A stretch of DNA of 64,000 nucleotides from Labrys miyagiensis (GTDB lineage: Bacteria > Pseudomonadota > Alphaproteobacteria > Rhizobiales > Labraceae). The translations under genes and the position numbers were made by a program. Of this stretch, positions 45,898 through 54,967 are shown piece by piece. The first letter of the stretch is position 1. Every line of letters starts with the position of its first letter. Under the pieces are notes generated by a model. It ran no database searches and was not told the origin of the DNA. It saw only the letters and a program-made list of their open reading frames with translations. The stretch is from assembly GCF_030160835.1 (NCBI RefSeq), contig NZ_BSPC01000028.1, positions 186,001 to 250,000 of the forward strand, given 5' to 3'.

Positions 45898-46077
45898 ATG
45901 AATCATAGCGAGATCGGAGCCTTGTGCCTGCTGGGACTTTGCTGCGTCATGGGCGTCGCGGGTATTATCGAGGCTGTTGTCGCCGAGGACTCGTCGGATG
46001 CCATGTGGTTCTATTTCGTGACCTCGGCATCAGCCTGCAGCGCGGCCCTTGTCCTGTTTTCACGTGCGAGAAAATAG
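45898..46077 (+). CDS. Small membrane protein of 59 residues (hypothetical)
   Basis: Reads MNHSEIGALCLLGLCCVMGV ... ARK, with two hydrophobic stretches (about 8-27 and 37-54) and a basic end. GGAAGAG lies 7-8 nt before the ATG. No family recognised. It lies between a dispersed repeat and a convergent hypothetical gene. Confidence 0.45.
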   Translation: MNHSEIGALCLLGLCCVMGVAGIIEAVVAEDSSDAMWFYFVTSASACSAALVLFSRARK

Positions 46078-46109
46078 GCCCGCGTGAGGCAGGCTTGGCA
46101 ACAAGAGAC

Positions 46110-46484
46110 CTATTCCGATCGTTGCCAGGTCGGGAAATCATCCCGATCATAGATCGCCCGAATCGCCGCCAGATTCATCAATGAGGTGCCGCGATCCCGG
46201 ATGATCTGGGCGGCGTGCTGTCTCCCGGAGTCGGCCCAGTCTACGATCACGGTTCGAACAGCTTGCCAAAGGGGCATTTCATGGGCTGTTCCGCCCCATT
46301 GCATTGAGCCCCATCGTTCCGGTCCGCCCCCGTCTTCTCCCGGCGCCACGAGCTTCACGGCCTCATCATAGTCAATGCCGTTCATGATAACCGCCAACGC
46401 CAAATAGATACCCGCGAGAACGTATTTATCGGCGTGACGTGAGCGTGACTTTGAAAAAACGGCCGATATCTCGATTTTGCTCAC
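46110..46484 (-). CDS. Hypothetical protein
   Basis: 124 residues from a GTG start. The composition is protein-like: a hydrophobic stretch YVLAGIYLALAVIM, then PERWGSMQWGGTAHEMPLWQ and GTSLMNLAAIRAIYDRDDFP. No known domain, no clear signal peptide and a poor ribosome binding site. It could be a genuine small cytoplasmic or membrane-associated protein. Confidence 0.45.
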   Translation of the reverse strand: MSKIEISAVFSKSRSRHADKYVLAGIYLALAVIMNGIDYDEAVKLVAPGEDGGGPERWGSMQWGGTAHEMPLWQAVRTVIVDWADSGRQHAAQIIRDRGTSLMNLAAIRAIYDRDDFPTWQRSE

Positions 46485-46738
46485 CCCTCGCCATCCCGGA
46501 CCCCCCGATGGCAGTGCCAGCGGCTTTGTGTGCCCGTCATCATCCCTTGACGAAAATCGGCGAAAGCCCGTCGCAAGGGATCCGTGGCCTTGAAGGACCG
46601 CTGGTACGCTTCTTGCCAGAGGAACCCGCCCTCCGCACAGGACAGCCAGGCGCTGTAGGCCGTTGCCGGCGCCCCGGGCGGTCGTGCGTCTTTAGGTATC
46701 AGTGAACAGGCATTCTGCCTGAAAGTGGAGCATTGGAC

Positions 46739-47623
46739 GTGAACAACTACATCCTGACGGTATCGTGCCAGTCGACCCGGGGCATCGTTGCGGCGCTTTC
46801 CGGCTATCTGGCCGAAAAGGGCTGCAATCTCGTGGACGCCTCGCAATTCGATGCCCTCGATTCTGGCAGGTTCTTCATGCGCATCTCGATCCAGTCCCAG
46901 CAAGGTCTGGGCCGCGAGGCACTGCTGGGAGGGCTGCAGCCGATCATCGAGCGCTTCGGACTGGAGGTGGCGCTCTATGACACGGCCAAGCGCATGAAGG
47001 TGATGCTGATGGTCTCGCGCTTCGGCCACTGCCTCAACGACCTGCTCTATCGCTGGCGGATCGGCGGCCTGCCGATCGACATTGTGGGTGTGGTCTCCAA
47101 CCATCTCGACTACCAGAAGCTGGTGGTGAACCACGATATCCCCTTCCACTACATCAAGGTGACGAAGGAGAATAAGCCGCAGGCCGAGGCCCAGTTGATG
47201 GACCTGGCGAAGCAAAGCGGCGCCGAACTCATCGTGCTGGCGCGCTACATGCAGGTGCTGTCGGAGGATCTGTGCAAGGCGATGTCGGGGCGGATCATCA
47301 ATATCCACCACTCCTTCCTGCCCTCCTTCAAGGGCGCCAATCCCTACAAGCAGGCTTACGAGCGTGGTGTGAAGCTGATCGGCGCCACCGCCCATTACGT
47401 TACCGACGACCTCGACGAAGGCCCGATCATCGAGCAGGACACCGTCCGCGTCACCCACGCCCAGAGCCCGGAGGACTACGTCTCCCTCGGCCGCGACGTC
47501 GAAGCGCAGGTCCTGGCGCGGGCAATCCACGCCCATATCCATCACCGCACCTTCATCGACGGCAATCGCACGGTGGTGTTCCCGGCGAGCCCCGGCAGCT
47601 ACGCCTCCGAGCGCATGGGATAG
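46739..47623 (+). CDS. purU: Formyltetrahydrofolate deformylase
   Basis: Hydrolyses 10-formyl-THF to THF and formate, balancing one-carbon units. 294 residues from a GTG start, chosen because GTGGAG is 8 nt upstream; the TTG two codons earlier is too close. The N-terminal ACT domain (about 5-85, YILTVSCQSTRGIVAALSGY) is followed by the formyltransferase fold. The catalytic triad is Asn189, His191 (IINIHHSFLPSF) and Asp226 (VTDDLDEGPI). Length and layout are normal. In rhizobia purU often lies near methylated-amine catabolism genes; none are seen here. Confidence 0.95.
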   Translation: MNNYILTVSCQSTRGIVAALSGYLAEKGCNLVDASQFDALDSGRFFMRISIQSQQGLGREALLGGLQPIIERFGLEVALYDTAKRMKVMLMVSRFGHCLNDLLYRWRIGGLPIDIVGVVSNHLDYQKLVVNHDIPFHYIKVTKENKPQAEAQLMDLAKQSGAELIVLARYMQVLSEDLCKAMSGRIINIHHSFLPSFKGANPYKQAYERGVKLIGATAHYVTDDLDEGPIIEQDTVRVTHAQSPEDYVSLGRDVEAQVLARAIHAHIHHRTFIDGNRTVVFPASPGSYASERMG

Positions 47624-47904
47624 AGCCGGGCCCGACTGCGGGGGACTTGGGCGCCCACTCTTCAAGTCCTCTCGCCTTTTTCGTGGCGCTCCTGCCCTTC
47701 AGAAGCGCGGGACGGTCGCAATCGATATGCCAACTTCGTGAAGGTGGCCGCCTAAGGGGAAAAACAACAGAAACACGCAATTGCGACAACGGGCACCTTG
47801 CGGCGTCGGAGGGGAGTCGGCGCCCGGAATTCTGCTGGAGAGGGCTCGCCCATGCTTGTCGGATTCGCCTGTCGCTGCTCCCGGCCGCCCCGGAGGCTGG
47901 ACGC

Positions 47905-48279
47905 ATGAGTGTGAAGCACGATCTGCTCGTCCTGGCTGATATCGTTGAACAGGGCGGTGGTTTCGACTGGGGCATCGAAAAGATGGTGGCCAGGCTCACG
48001 GGCGAGCGGGCCCGCTCGATCCCCTCCTTCACGATTTCGCTCGATGCGGTGGAGGCGCTGCACGAGCGGCTGCTGCCACACTGGCCGGCTATGAATCTCT
48101 CTTCGGTCGTGACAGGCTCGCGGCCTTCCACATACGAGGCCTTGCTTAGCCGTGGCCCTGGTCCGGATGCCGAAGTTCACGGCAAGGCCAGCACGGCGCC
48201 GCGCGCCCTGCTCGCGGCCGTGCTGCGCGCCTACTCGTCGGATCTCGGCGGCGAGGAAGCTCCATCCGATCCGGCCTGA
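47905..48279 (+). CDS. Hypothetical protein
   Basis: 124 residues from MSVKHDLLVLADIV, with GGAGG 9 nt upstream. It has the pattern FTISLDAVEALHERLLPHW, recalling short rhizobial and phage-related proteins that share an SLDA...L..RLLPxW motif (phage ABA-sandwich-like), then RALLAAVLRAYSSD. It is cytoplasmic with no catalytic motif. A longer frame opening at 47272 overlaps purU and is not used. It is followed directly by an inverted dispersed repeat. Confidence 0.55.
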   Translation: MSVKHDLLVLADIVEQGGGFDWGIEKMVARLTGERARSIPSFTISLDAVEALHERLLPHWPAMNLSSVVTGSRPSTYEALLSRGPGPDAEVHGKASTAPRALLAAVLRAYSSDLGGEEAPSDPA

Positions 48280-48294
48280 ACCGGCCGCGCTCCC

Positions 48295-48396
48295 AGAGCA
48301 AAGCGCGTTCAGGCGTGAACGCTTCTTTGCTCTAACTCTTTGGTTCGACGCGTCTTTGCGATTCTTGCCGATTCCGGCAAATCGCAAAACGCTTTA
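48295..48396. repeat. 102-bp dispersed repeat, copy 3 (inverted)
   Basis: Reverse complement of the copies at 28955-29056 and 45769-45870, with few differences and exactly 102 bp long. It separates a hypothetical gene from the broken AraC gene. Confidence 0.9.
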
Positions 48397-48398
48397 GG

Positions 48399-48823
48399 TC
48401 AGGCTGCCGCCAGCCTCAAGGCCGCCACGTCCCGCCGGGGTGGTGTGCCGAACATGCGGGCATATTCTCGGCTGAACTGCGAAGGGCTCTCATAGCCGAC
48501 CTCGAAGGCGGCCGTCTCGACATTCGCGGCCTTCGTCACCATCAGCCGGCGGCCTCGGCCAGCCGCAACAGCTTCTGATATTGCAGCGGCGTCATCGCGG
48601 TCAGCGCCTTGAACTGGCGGTGAAAGGCCGAGGGGCTCAGTTGGGCGATGGCTGCCAGTTCCTCGATGCGCACCGCCTGCGCGAAATGCTCGCGCAACGC
48701 ATGGATGGCATGGATCACCCGATAGGCATGGTTGCTCCCCAGCATCATGCGCGCCACGTCGGCGCCGTGGGGACCCGTGAGCAGCCCGTAGCGGATTTCC
48801 CGCGGAGCGGCACAGCCGCTCAC
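48399..48823 (-). pseudogene. AraC-family regulator, C-terminal remnant with frameshift
   Basis: The minus strand encodes [20 protein letters not shown] and [18 protein letters not shown], then a stop. The second helix-turn-helix continues in another frame as [20 protein letters not shown] and [17 protein letters not shown] to 48399. One missing base near 48545-48550 breaks it. The N-terminal sensory domain is also absent; only a stub ([20 protein letters not shown]) remains. Complete homologues are about 300 residues. Confidence 0.8.
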
Positions 48824-49209
48824 GGCGTCTCCGGCACCTCGCAGGTGAAGATCACCTGCGTCGGCGAGACCTGCTCCAGCCCCGTAGCGAAAGCGCCGGT
48901 GCCGAGGCGGTTGTGGCAGATGTCGCCGGCATCCCTGCGTGTCGTTCCGCGCATCAGGGCACTATGATCGATATCGAAGGTCTTGGGATAGCCGTTCACG
49001 ATAAGAAGCGATTTCGGTGCCTTGCCGGCGGCGGCCAAGGCGTTCACCGATTGCTGCAGGGCGGCGATCTGGGCGCTTTGCGCCTGGATCGTCTTCTGCA
49101 GGTCCTCCAGCGTCGGCCCGGATGGCTTCTGGGCATCCTGGGCCATCGCCACCGTGACGAAGGCCGGCCCCAGCAAGCCGAATACTATTCCCGACATGAT
49201 CCTGCGCAT
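48820..49209 (-). CDS. Hypothetical secreted protein with short coiled coil
   Basis: 129 residues. A signal peptide ([24 protein letters not shown]) is followed by a coiled-coil-like stretch [20 protein letters not shown] and a C-terminal domain with two cysteines (DICHNR, FTCEVPE). No family recognised; perhaps a small periplasmic or envelope protein. Its end overlaps the start of the AraC remnant by 4 bp. Confidence 0.6.
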   Translation of the reverse strand: MRRIMSGIVFGLLGPAFVTVAMAQDAQKPSGPTLEDLQKTIQAQSAQIAALQQSVNALAAAGKAPKSLLIVNGYPKTFDIDHSALMRGTTRRDAGDICHNRLGTGAFATGLEQVSPTQVIFTCEVPETP

Positions 49210-49446
49210 CGCGTTTCCTCCCGCTCAGGGCTCGAAATTGCGCGAAGAACAGCGCTGGCACAAGGCGCGACGCGCGCGAACAGGGCCGGCAATTTCGTCC
49301 CGCCCACCAACCGCGCAGAAGGGCGCCCAGTTCCATCGCCACCGCTTTCCCAGCCACAGCCCCAAGCCTTGTTCCCGTGGAAACACGCGGTCAGCCAATT
49401 GCCCGCTAGCAATGTCGACGTCGGTGTACCTCACCCAACCGGGGGC

Positions 49447-49508
49447 ATCGTTCTCGGGGGAACGATACTGTCCCAGCCCAGCTCTCAGGGGAGAGCTGGG
49501 GTTTTTTT
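49447..49508 (+). ncRNA. Orphan two-hairpin structure with terminator (candidate sRNA 3' end)
   Basis: On the plus strand ATCGTTC/GAACGAT (49447-49466) is followed by a perfect 10-bp stem CCCAGCTCTC/GAGAGCTGGG (49477-49500) and a run of seven T (49502-49508). No plus-strand gene lies upstream for more than 1 kb; the nearest genes on both sides are minus-strand. A small RNA ending here is the simplest explanation, but its 5' end and promoter cannot be placed. Nothing else was found in the 435-bp gap. Confidence 0.45.
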
Positions 49509-49612
49509 GTTCCGGGGCTGTTGCACCGAGAGAGGTCCGCTTCATCGGCAATATCTAAGCAAGGCGGCAGCGAGATCCGAGGTCGCCGAGCTTTTCCTGG
49601 AAGCGCACGGTC

Positions 49613-49640
49613 TCCAAGAGCGGACTGGAAGTCCGCGCTT
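49613..49640. repeat. Partial copy of the GCGGAC/GTCCGC intergenic repeat
   Basis: CAAGAGCGGACTGGAAGTCC and following bases match 2680-2709. It forms a GCGGACT/AGTCCGC hairpin just past the aminotransferase stop codon and may help end the ectoine operon transcript. Confidence 0.65.
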
Positions 49641-49644
49641 CCAG

Positions 49645-51027
49645 TTACCCCAGCACGCTCTTCACAGCCTTCGCAGCGGCGGCCACCACCACATCCGCCT
49701 CTTGCCGTGTAAGGCAGAGCGGCGGCGCGAAGCCCATGATATCGCCCTGGGGCATCGCGCGGGCGATCACGCCATTTTCGAGCAGAGCCGCCACAACGCG
49801 CGGGCCGACCTTCTCGCTCGCGTCGAAGAAGACGCGATCGTGCCGATCCTTCACGAACTCCACCGCCGCCAGCAGGCCCTCGCCACGCACCTCGCCGACA
49901 TGGGCGTGGGCGCCGAGCGCATCGGTGAGGCCCTGCCTGAAATAGGCGCCGACCGTCCTGGCGTTCTCGACGAGGCCCATCTCGTCCACCAGTTCCAGAT
50001 TGGCGACGCCTGCCGCGGCGCAGAGCGGATGCGAGGAATAGGTCCAGCCATGGCCGATCGCGCCGAACTCATCCGAGCCCTGCTCCAGGATGCGCCAGAC
50101 CTTCTCGGAAACGATCACGCCCGAAAGCGGCGCATAGGCCGAGGTCAGCCCCTTGGCGATGGTGATGAGATCCGGCTTGATCCCGTAATGGTCCGAGCCG
50201 AACATGGTGCCAAGCCGCCCGAAACCGGTGATCACCTCATCGACGATAAGCAATATGTCGTATTTCGCCAGCACCGCCTGGATCTTGTCCCAATAGGTCT
50301 TCGGCGGCGGCACGATGCCGCCCGTGCCGAGCACCGGCTCGCCGATGAAGGCGGCGATGGTGTCGGGGCCCTCGACCTGGATCAGCTCTTCCAGCTTGTC
50401 GGCGCAGTGCTGCGCGAACTGCTCCTCGCTCTGCGAACGGTCAGGCCGCCGGTAGTAATAGGGTGCTTCGGTATGAACCACCTGGCTGAAAGGCAGGTCG
50501 AACAGGTTGTGGAAGGCCGAGAGTCCCGTAAGGCTGCCGCTCATCAGGCCGGAACCGTGATAACCGCGCCAGCGCGAGATGATCTTCTTCTTTTCCGGGC
50601 GCTTCAGCACGTTGTTGACGTACCAGACCAGCTTGATGTTGGTCTCGTTGGCATCCGAGCCGCCGAGGCCGAAGAAGACGCGGCTCATGCCCTGCGGGGC
50701 GCGATCGATGACCATCTTGGCAAGGCGGATCGAGGGCTCGGAGCCATGGCCGACATAGGCGTGGTAATAGGGCAGTTCCGCCGCCTGCGCCGCGATGGCG
50801 TCGGTGATCTTCGTGCGGCCATAGCCAACGTTCACGCAATAGAGGCCTGCGAACGCGTCGAGACTGCGCTTGCCGTTGCGGTCGGTGATATAGACGCCCT
50901 CCGCGCCCTTGATGATGCGGTTGGGCGTCTCCCCGCGCGCATGCTGGGCCATGTGGGTCGAGGGGTGGAAGAAATGATCGCGGTCCCAGGCGGTCAGCTC
51001 ATTGTCGGAAACGGTGCGTTCGAGCAT
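49645..51027 (-). CDS. atf: Class III aminotransferase, probable diaminobutyrate transaminase of ectoine catabolism
   Basis: 460-residue PLP enzyme. The PLP lysine is Lys292 in LITIAKGLTSAYAPL; other family marks are FFGLGGSDANETNIKLVWY, RWRGYHGSG and ILLIVDEVITGFGRLG. In ectoine-degrading bacteria the enzyme in this position (Atf/DoeD) converts L-2,4-diaminobutyrate to aspartate-semialdehyde. It is the last gene of the minus-strand ectoine cluster, 12 bp after the dehydrogenase gene. A broader omega-aminotransferase role cannot be excluded from sequence alone. Confidence 0.88.
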   Translation of the reverse strand: MLERTVSDNELTAWDRDHFFHPSTHMAQHARGETPNRIIKGAEGVYITDRNGKRSLDAFAGLYCVNVGYGRTKITDAIAAQAAELPYYHAYVGHGSEPSIRLAKMVIDRAPQGMSRVFFGLGGSDANETNIKLVWYVNNVLKRPEKKKIISRWRGYHGSGLMSGSLTGLSAFHNLFDLPFSQVVHTEAPYYYRRPDRSQSEEQFAQHCADKLEELIQVEGPDTIAAFIGEPVLGTGGIVPPPKTYWDKIQAVLAKYDILLIVDEVITGFGRLGTMFGSDHYGIKPDLITIAKGLTSAYAPLSGVIVSEKVWRILEQGSDEFGAIGHGWTYSSHPLCAAAGVANLELVDEMGLVENARTVGAYFRQGLTDALGAHAHVGEVRGEGLLAAVEFVKDRHDRVFFDASEKVGPRVVAALLENGVIARAMPQGDIMGFAPPLCLTRQEADVVVAAAAKAVKSVLG

Positions 51028-51039
51028 GGCGCTCTCCTT

Positions 51040-52533
51040 TCAGGCGAGATCGAGACAGGTATATTTGAGATCGGTGAAGGCTTCGAGCCCATGGCGGGCG
51101 CCCTCGCGACCCATGCCGGACTGTTTGATGCCGCCGAAGGGCACGGGCGCGCCGGTGAGCTTGACCCGGTTGACTGCCACCATGCCGTAGTGCAGGGCGC
51201 GGCTGAGCCGCAGAGCGCGAGCGCCGTTCTCGGTGACGACGTAGGCGACGAGGCCATATTCGGTGGCATTGGCGCGTTCGATCACTTCGGCCTCGCTGTC
51301 GAAGGGCGCGACGCAGGCGACGGGCGCGAACTGTTCCTCGCGCATGATGGCGGCTTCATCAGGCACGTCCGCGAGCAGCGTTGGCTTGACGAAGAGCGGA
51401 CCCGGTGCCCTGCCCTCGCCCACGAGGCGACGGGCGCCCTGGGCAAGCGCCTCCCCGATACGCTTCTTGGTGCGATCGACAGCACGCTCATGCATCAGGG
51501 GGCCGATCTCGACACTCTCCTCCAGGCCGCCTCCGACCTTGAGAGCGGCTATCTTCTCCGCCAGGGCCTGACAGAAGGCCGTGTACAAAGGGCGCTGGAT
51601 GTAGATGCGGTTGGCGGCGAGGCAATCCTGCCCGGAGGTGGCGAATTTTGCTGCCATCGCAATTTTGACTGAACGATCCAGATCTGCATCGGCGAAGACG
51701 ATCAGCGGGGCATTGCCTCCAAGCTCCATGACCAGGCGCTTCACCGTCGGCGCGCACTGGGCCGCGATCAGGCGGCCGACCTCGGTGGAGCCGGTAAAGC
51801 TGACCACCCGCACCCGATCGTCCTGGCATAGGCGCGCGGAGATGATGCGGGCGTCGCCGGTGACGACATTGAAGACACCCGCTGGAAGTCCGGCCCGTTC
51901 GGCAAGTTCGGCGAGCGCCAGCGCCGAGAGCGGCGTGTAGGAAGAAGGGTGCAGCACCACCGTGCAGCCGGCGGCGAGCGCCGCGGCAGCCTTGCGTGTC
52001 ACCATGGCCGAGGGAAAGTTCCAGGGTGTCAACAGCGCGGCGACGCCCAGCGGCTCGCGGGACACCTGCATATGGGCGCCCGGCAGATGGCTGGTGACGC
52101 TTTCGGCATTCGCGCGCTTGCCTTCCTCGGCATACCATTCGACGAAGGAAGCGGCGTAATCGATCTCGCCGCGGCTCTCGCCCAGCGGCTTTCCCTGTTC
52201 GAGCGTCATCAGCAGCGCGAGATCCTCCTTGGCGGCGAGCATGAGCTCATACCAGGCGCGCAGGCGGTCGGCGCGCTCCTGTGGGGCAAGGCTGGCCCAG
52301 GCTGGAAAGGCGCGCTGAGCCGCATCGATGGCGCGGCCTGTCTCTTCCGCGCCGAGGCTGGCGACATGAGTGAGCGTCTCCCCCGAGAACGGATCGTTGA
52401 CGGCGAAGCTCGCCGCGCCCGACGCCTGCGTCCAGCGCCCGTCGACATAGGCGAGCTCGCGCAGGAGCCGTCCGTCGGCGAGGCGGCCGAGGCCGGGATG
52501 AGAGGAGCGTTTCAAGGCAGCCGCTGCGGTCAT
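51040..52533 (-). CDS. ssd: NAD(P)-dependent aldehyde dehydrogenase, probable aspartate-semialdehyde dehydrogenase of ectoine catabolism
   Basis: 497 residues with the full ALDH layout. LTPWNFPSAMVTRKAAAALA binds the cofactor, MELGGNAPLIVF holds the general-base Glu, and Cys304 in SGQDCLAANR is the nucleophile (Asp replaces the more usual Thr before it). It closely resembles succinate-semialdehyde dehydrogenases. In ectoine clusters Ssd/DoeC oxidises aspartate-semialdehyde to aspartate. It follows ehuA after a 257-bp gap containing a palindromic element and precedes atf. Confidence 0.87.
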   Translation of the reverse strand: MTAAAALKRSSHPGLGRLADGRLLRELAYVDGRWTQASGAASFAVNDPFSGETLTHVASLGAEETGRAIDAAQRAFPAWASLAPQERADRLRAWYELMLAAKEDLALLMTLEQGKPLGESRGEIDYAASFVEWYAEEGKRANAESVTSHLPGAHMQVSREPLGVAALLTPWNFPSAMVTRKAAAALAAGCTVVLHPSSYTPLSALALAELAERAGLPAGVFNVVTGDARIISARLCQDDRVRVVSFTGSTEVGRLIAAQCAPTVKRLVMELGGNAPLIVFADADLDRSVKIAMAAKFATSGQDCLAANRIYIQRPLYTAFCQALAEKIAALKVGGGLEESVEIGPLMHERAVDRTKKRIGEALAQGARRLVGEGRAPGPLFVKPTLLADVPDEAAIMREEQFAPVACVAPFDSEAEVIERANATEYGLVAYVVTENGARALRLSRALHYGMVAVNRVKLTGAPVPFGGIKQSGMGREGARHGLEAFTDLKYTCLDLA

Positions 52534-52676
52534 CGAGGCAACTCCGGTGGCGTGTGCGACGAGTCTAGCCGCGATGGACGCGAGGATGTCTCGGTTCGGG
52601 GTAGAGGCGGCCGATAGATTATCGGTAGTCGTGGGCCTTGGCCGAAAAGCTGTCGGTCATGAGATGAGGCGCAGTG

Positions 52677-52789
52677 GCTGGGAGCGCGGACGTCCCTACG
52701 ACACTCAAAGAGTGTCGATCGATCCGCCTCTTCCCGTGTCGTAGAACGTATCGTTTCCAAAAGCGGACGAGGACGTCCGCGCTCCCAGC
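52677..52789. repeat. 113-bp palindromic element with perfect 19-bp terminal inverted repeats
   Basis: GCTGGGAGCGCGGACGTCC (52677-52695) and its exact reverse complement (52771-52789) bound the element. An inner pair CTACGACAC/GTGTCGTAG is also present. It ends 1 bp from the ehuA stop codon and is related to the repeats at 2315-2704 and 49613-49640. Confidence 0.85.
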
Positions 52790-52790
52790 G

Positions 52791-53573
52791 CTACAGCACC
52801 GACTGCAGGAACTCCCGGGTCCGGGCATGTTCCGGCGCCGTGAAGATCCGTTCCGGATCGCCCTGCTCCACGATCTTGCCCTTGTCGAAGAAGCAGACCC
52901 TATCGGATACCTCGCGGGCAAAGCGCATCTCGTGCGTCACCAGGAGCATAGTGAGGTCGTGTTCATGGGCGAGCGTACGGATGACGCCGAGCACCTCGCC
53001 CACGAGTTGCGGATCGAGCGCTGAGGTCGGCTCGTCGAAGAGTAGCACGCGCGGGCGCATGGCGAGGGCTCGCGCGATGGCGACGCGCTGCTGCTGGCCG
53101 CCGGAGAGCTGGCTGGGGAAATGCCCCTTCTTGTCGGCAAGACCGACCATGCCGAGCAATTCGACGGCGCGCGCTTCCGCCTCGTCGCGCTTCAGGCCCA
53201 GCACGCTGATGGGTGCCTCCATCACATTGCGCAGCACCGTCATATGCGGGAAGAGATTAAAGCTCTGGAAGACCATGCCGACATGGCCGCGAATCTTGCG
53301 CAGATGTTTCTCGCTGGCCCGGAACGGGCCATGGCCGCCGGGCTCGTGATAGGAGAGCCCCTTGAGCTCCAGCACGCCGTCCTGGAAAGGCTCCAGCGTC
53401 ATCAGGATGCGCAGCACGGTGGATTTGCCCGAGCCGGAGGGGCCGATCAGCGTGACCTTCTCGCCGGGCGCAACGGTGAAGTTGAAATCGTCCAGCACCG
53501 TCAGCGTGCCAAAGCGCTTGCTGACATTGGAGAAGCGGATGCAGGGATCGGTGGAGGAAGGTGTGTCGGTCAT
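52791..53573 (-). CDS. ehuA: Ectoine/hydroxyectoine ABC transporter ATP-binding protein
   Basis: 260-residue polar-amino-acid-type ATPase. Walker [10 protein letters not shown] (44-52), signature [17 protein letters not shown], Walker [13 protein letters not shown] and H-loop [13 protein letters not shown] are intact. The start [10 protein letters not shown] overlaps the ehuD stop (ATGA); the long frame reading back into ehuD is a shadow. It drives the EhuC/EhuD channel. Assignment to ectoine rests on position between ehuBCD and the catabolic genes. Confidence 0.9.
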   Translation of the reverse strand: MTDTPSSTDPCIRFSNVSKRFGTLTVLDDFNFTVAPGEKVTLIGPSGSGKSTVLRILMTLEPFQDGVLELKGLSYHEPGGHGPFRASEKHLRKIRGHVGMVFQSFNLFPHMTVLRNVMEAPISVLGLKRDEAEARAVELLGMVGLADKKGHFPSQLSGGQQQRVAIARALAMRPRVLLFDEPTSALDPQLVGEVLGVIRTLAHEHDLTMLLVTHEMRFAREVSDRVCFFDKGKIVEQGDPERIFTAPEHARTREFLQSVL

Positions 53574-54262
53574 CGCATTGAAATCCCGCTCTTGGGCAGC
53601 ACCCGTTCCAGCGCATGTATGCCGGCTGAGCACAGCAAAGTGAGAATGAGGAAGATCAGCCCGACCAGCGACAGCGGCACCAGATATTCGAAGGTGCGAT
53701 CGCCGATCAGGTTGGCGAGGTTGACCATGTCGGCCACGGTGACGACGGAGAGCACCGGAGTCTCCTTGAGCATGGAGACGAGATAGTTGCCGAGCGCCGG
53801 CAGCACGCGCGGGATCGCCTGCGGCACCACGATCCTGGAATAGGTGTTGGCACGGCTGAGATTGAGGGCGAGCGCCGCCTCCCACTGTCCCTTCGGCACC
53901 GCGTCGAGGCCGGCACGGTAGACCTCCGACGTATAGGCCGAATATTGCAGGCCGAGGGCGATGGCGCCGGTGAGGAAGGGCGGCAGCACGATGCCGTAGA
54001 TGGGCAGCACGTAGAACAGGAAGAAGAGCTGCACCAGGAGCGGCGTGTCGCGGATGAATTCCACCAGGAAGGCCGTGGTCCAGGCCACCGTCTTGAGGCG
54101 GCTGCGGCGCAACAGGGCCAGGCCGAGGCCGAGCACCATGGCGATGGCAAATCCGCAGACCGTCGCCTCCAGGGTGACCAGAAGTCCGATGCCGAGGATC
54201 GGCAGGATGGAGAGCGCGAAAGCGAGGTTGGAGGACGTGTCCCATTCGTAGCCGTAAATCAT
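53570..54262 (-). CDS. ehuD: Ectoine/hydroxyectoine ABC transporter permease
   Basis: 230-residue inner-membrane permease of the HisMQ type with about five helices. The contact loop is [20 protein letters not shown], and [20 protein letters not shown] is the usual substrate-channel segment. The start [12 protein letters not shown] follows AGGGGA. The stop overlaps the ehuA start by ATGA. It is 11 bp after ehuC. Confidence 0.9.
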   Translation of the reverse strand: MIYGYEWDTSSNLAFALSILPILGIGLLVTLEATVCGFAIAMVLGLGLALLRRSRLKTVAWTTAFLVEFIRDTPLLVQLFFLFYVLPIYGIVLPPFLTGAIALGLQYSAYTSEVYRAGLDAVPKGQWEAALALNLSRANTYSRIVVPQAIPRVLPALGNYLVSMLKETPVLSVVTVADMVNLANLIGDRTFEYLVPLSLVGLIFLILTLLCSAGIHALERVLPKSGISMR

Positions 54263-54273
54263 GGTGCCGTCCC

Positions 54274-54939
54274 CTAGCCGTTCATGCGCGGGAAGGCCGC
54301 GCCACGCCTGAGCAGGCGCTCCAGCCAGCGCATGAAGGCGGAAAACATCAGCGCCATGATGAAGTAACCGACGAGGGTGAGGGTGTAGATCGTCGCGCTG
54401 TTCACCGGCGCCATGTTGCGCAGGTTTTGGGCCCGGAAGGTCAGGTCCGCGATGGTGATCAGCGAGACCAGCGAGGTGTCCTTCAGATTCTGCACCGCGA
54501 GATTGCCGAAGGAGGGCATCATCTCCACCACCGCCTGCGGCAGATAGATATGGAAGAGCGTGTGCGACCAGGAGAAGTTCAGCGCCCGCGTCGCCTCGCG
54601 CTGCTGGAGCGGGATCGACTGCAGCGCACCGCGCACCACCTCCGCGCCATAGGCCCCGATGTTGAGGGCGAGGCCGGCAACGCCGGTGACGATCGGATCG
54701 AAAGAGATGCCGACCAGCGGCAGGGCATAGAACAGCCAGAACAACTGCACGAAGAGCGAGGTGCCGCGGAAAACCTCGATATAGACGAGCGCGATCCAGG
54801 AGGCGATGCGCCCGCATTCGGCCCGGGCGATGCCGGCGGCGAAGGCAAGCACCGCGCCGAGCAGCGTCGAGACCACGCCGATGATCAGCGTGACCCTGGC
54901 CCCTGCCAGGAGCGCGGGCAGATAATGAGTCCAGACCAT
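54274..54939 (-). CDS. ehuC: Ectoine/hydroxyectoine ABC transporter permease
   Basis: 221-residue HisMQ-type permease. [21 protein letters not shown] and the loop [20 protein letters not shown] mark the family. It pairs with EhuD to form the channel. It lies about 200 bp after ehuB, with palindromic repeats in between, which is unusual within such an operon. Confidence 0.9.
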   Translation of the reverse strand: MVWTHYLPALLAGARVTLIIGVVSTLLGAVLAFAAGIARAECGRIASWIALVYIEVFRGTSLFVQLFWLFYALPLVGISFDPIVTGVAGLALNIGAYGAEVVRGALQSIPLQQREATRALNFSWSHTLFHIYLPQAVVEMMPSFGNLAVQNLKDTSLVSLITIADLTFRAQNLRNMAPVNSATIYTLTLVGYFIMALMFSAFMRWLERLLRRGAAFPRMNG

Positions 54940-54967
54940 GGGTCACGGCCTTTCCGTTCCTGGGACC

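Noticed and set aside
48913-51672. 919-codon plus-strand frame across the aminotransferase and dehydrogenase region
   Set aside because: Antisense shadow of atf and ssd, both of which have full motif sets.
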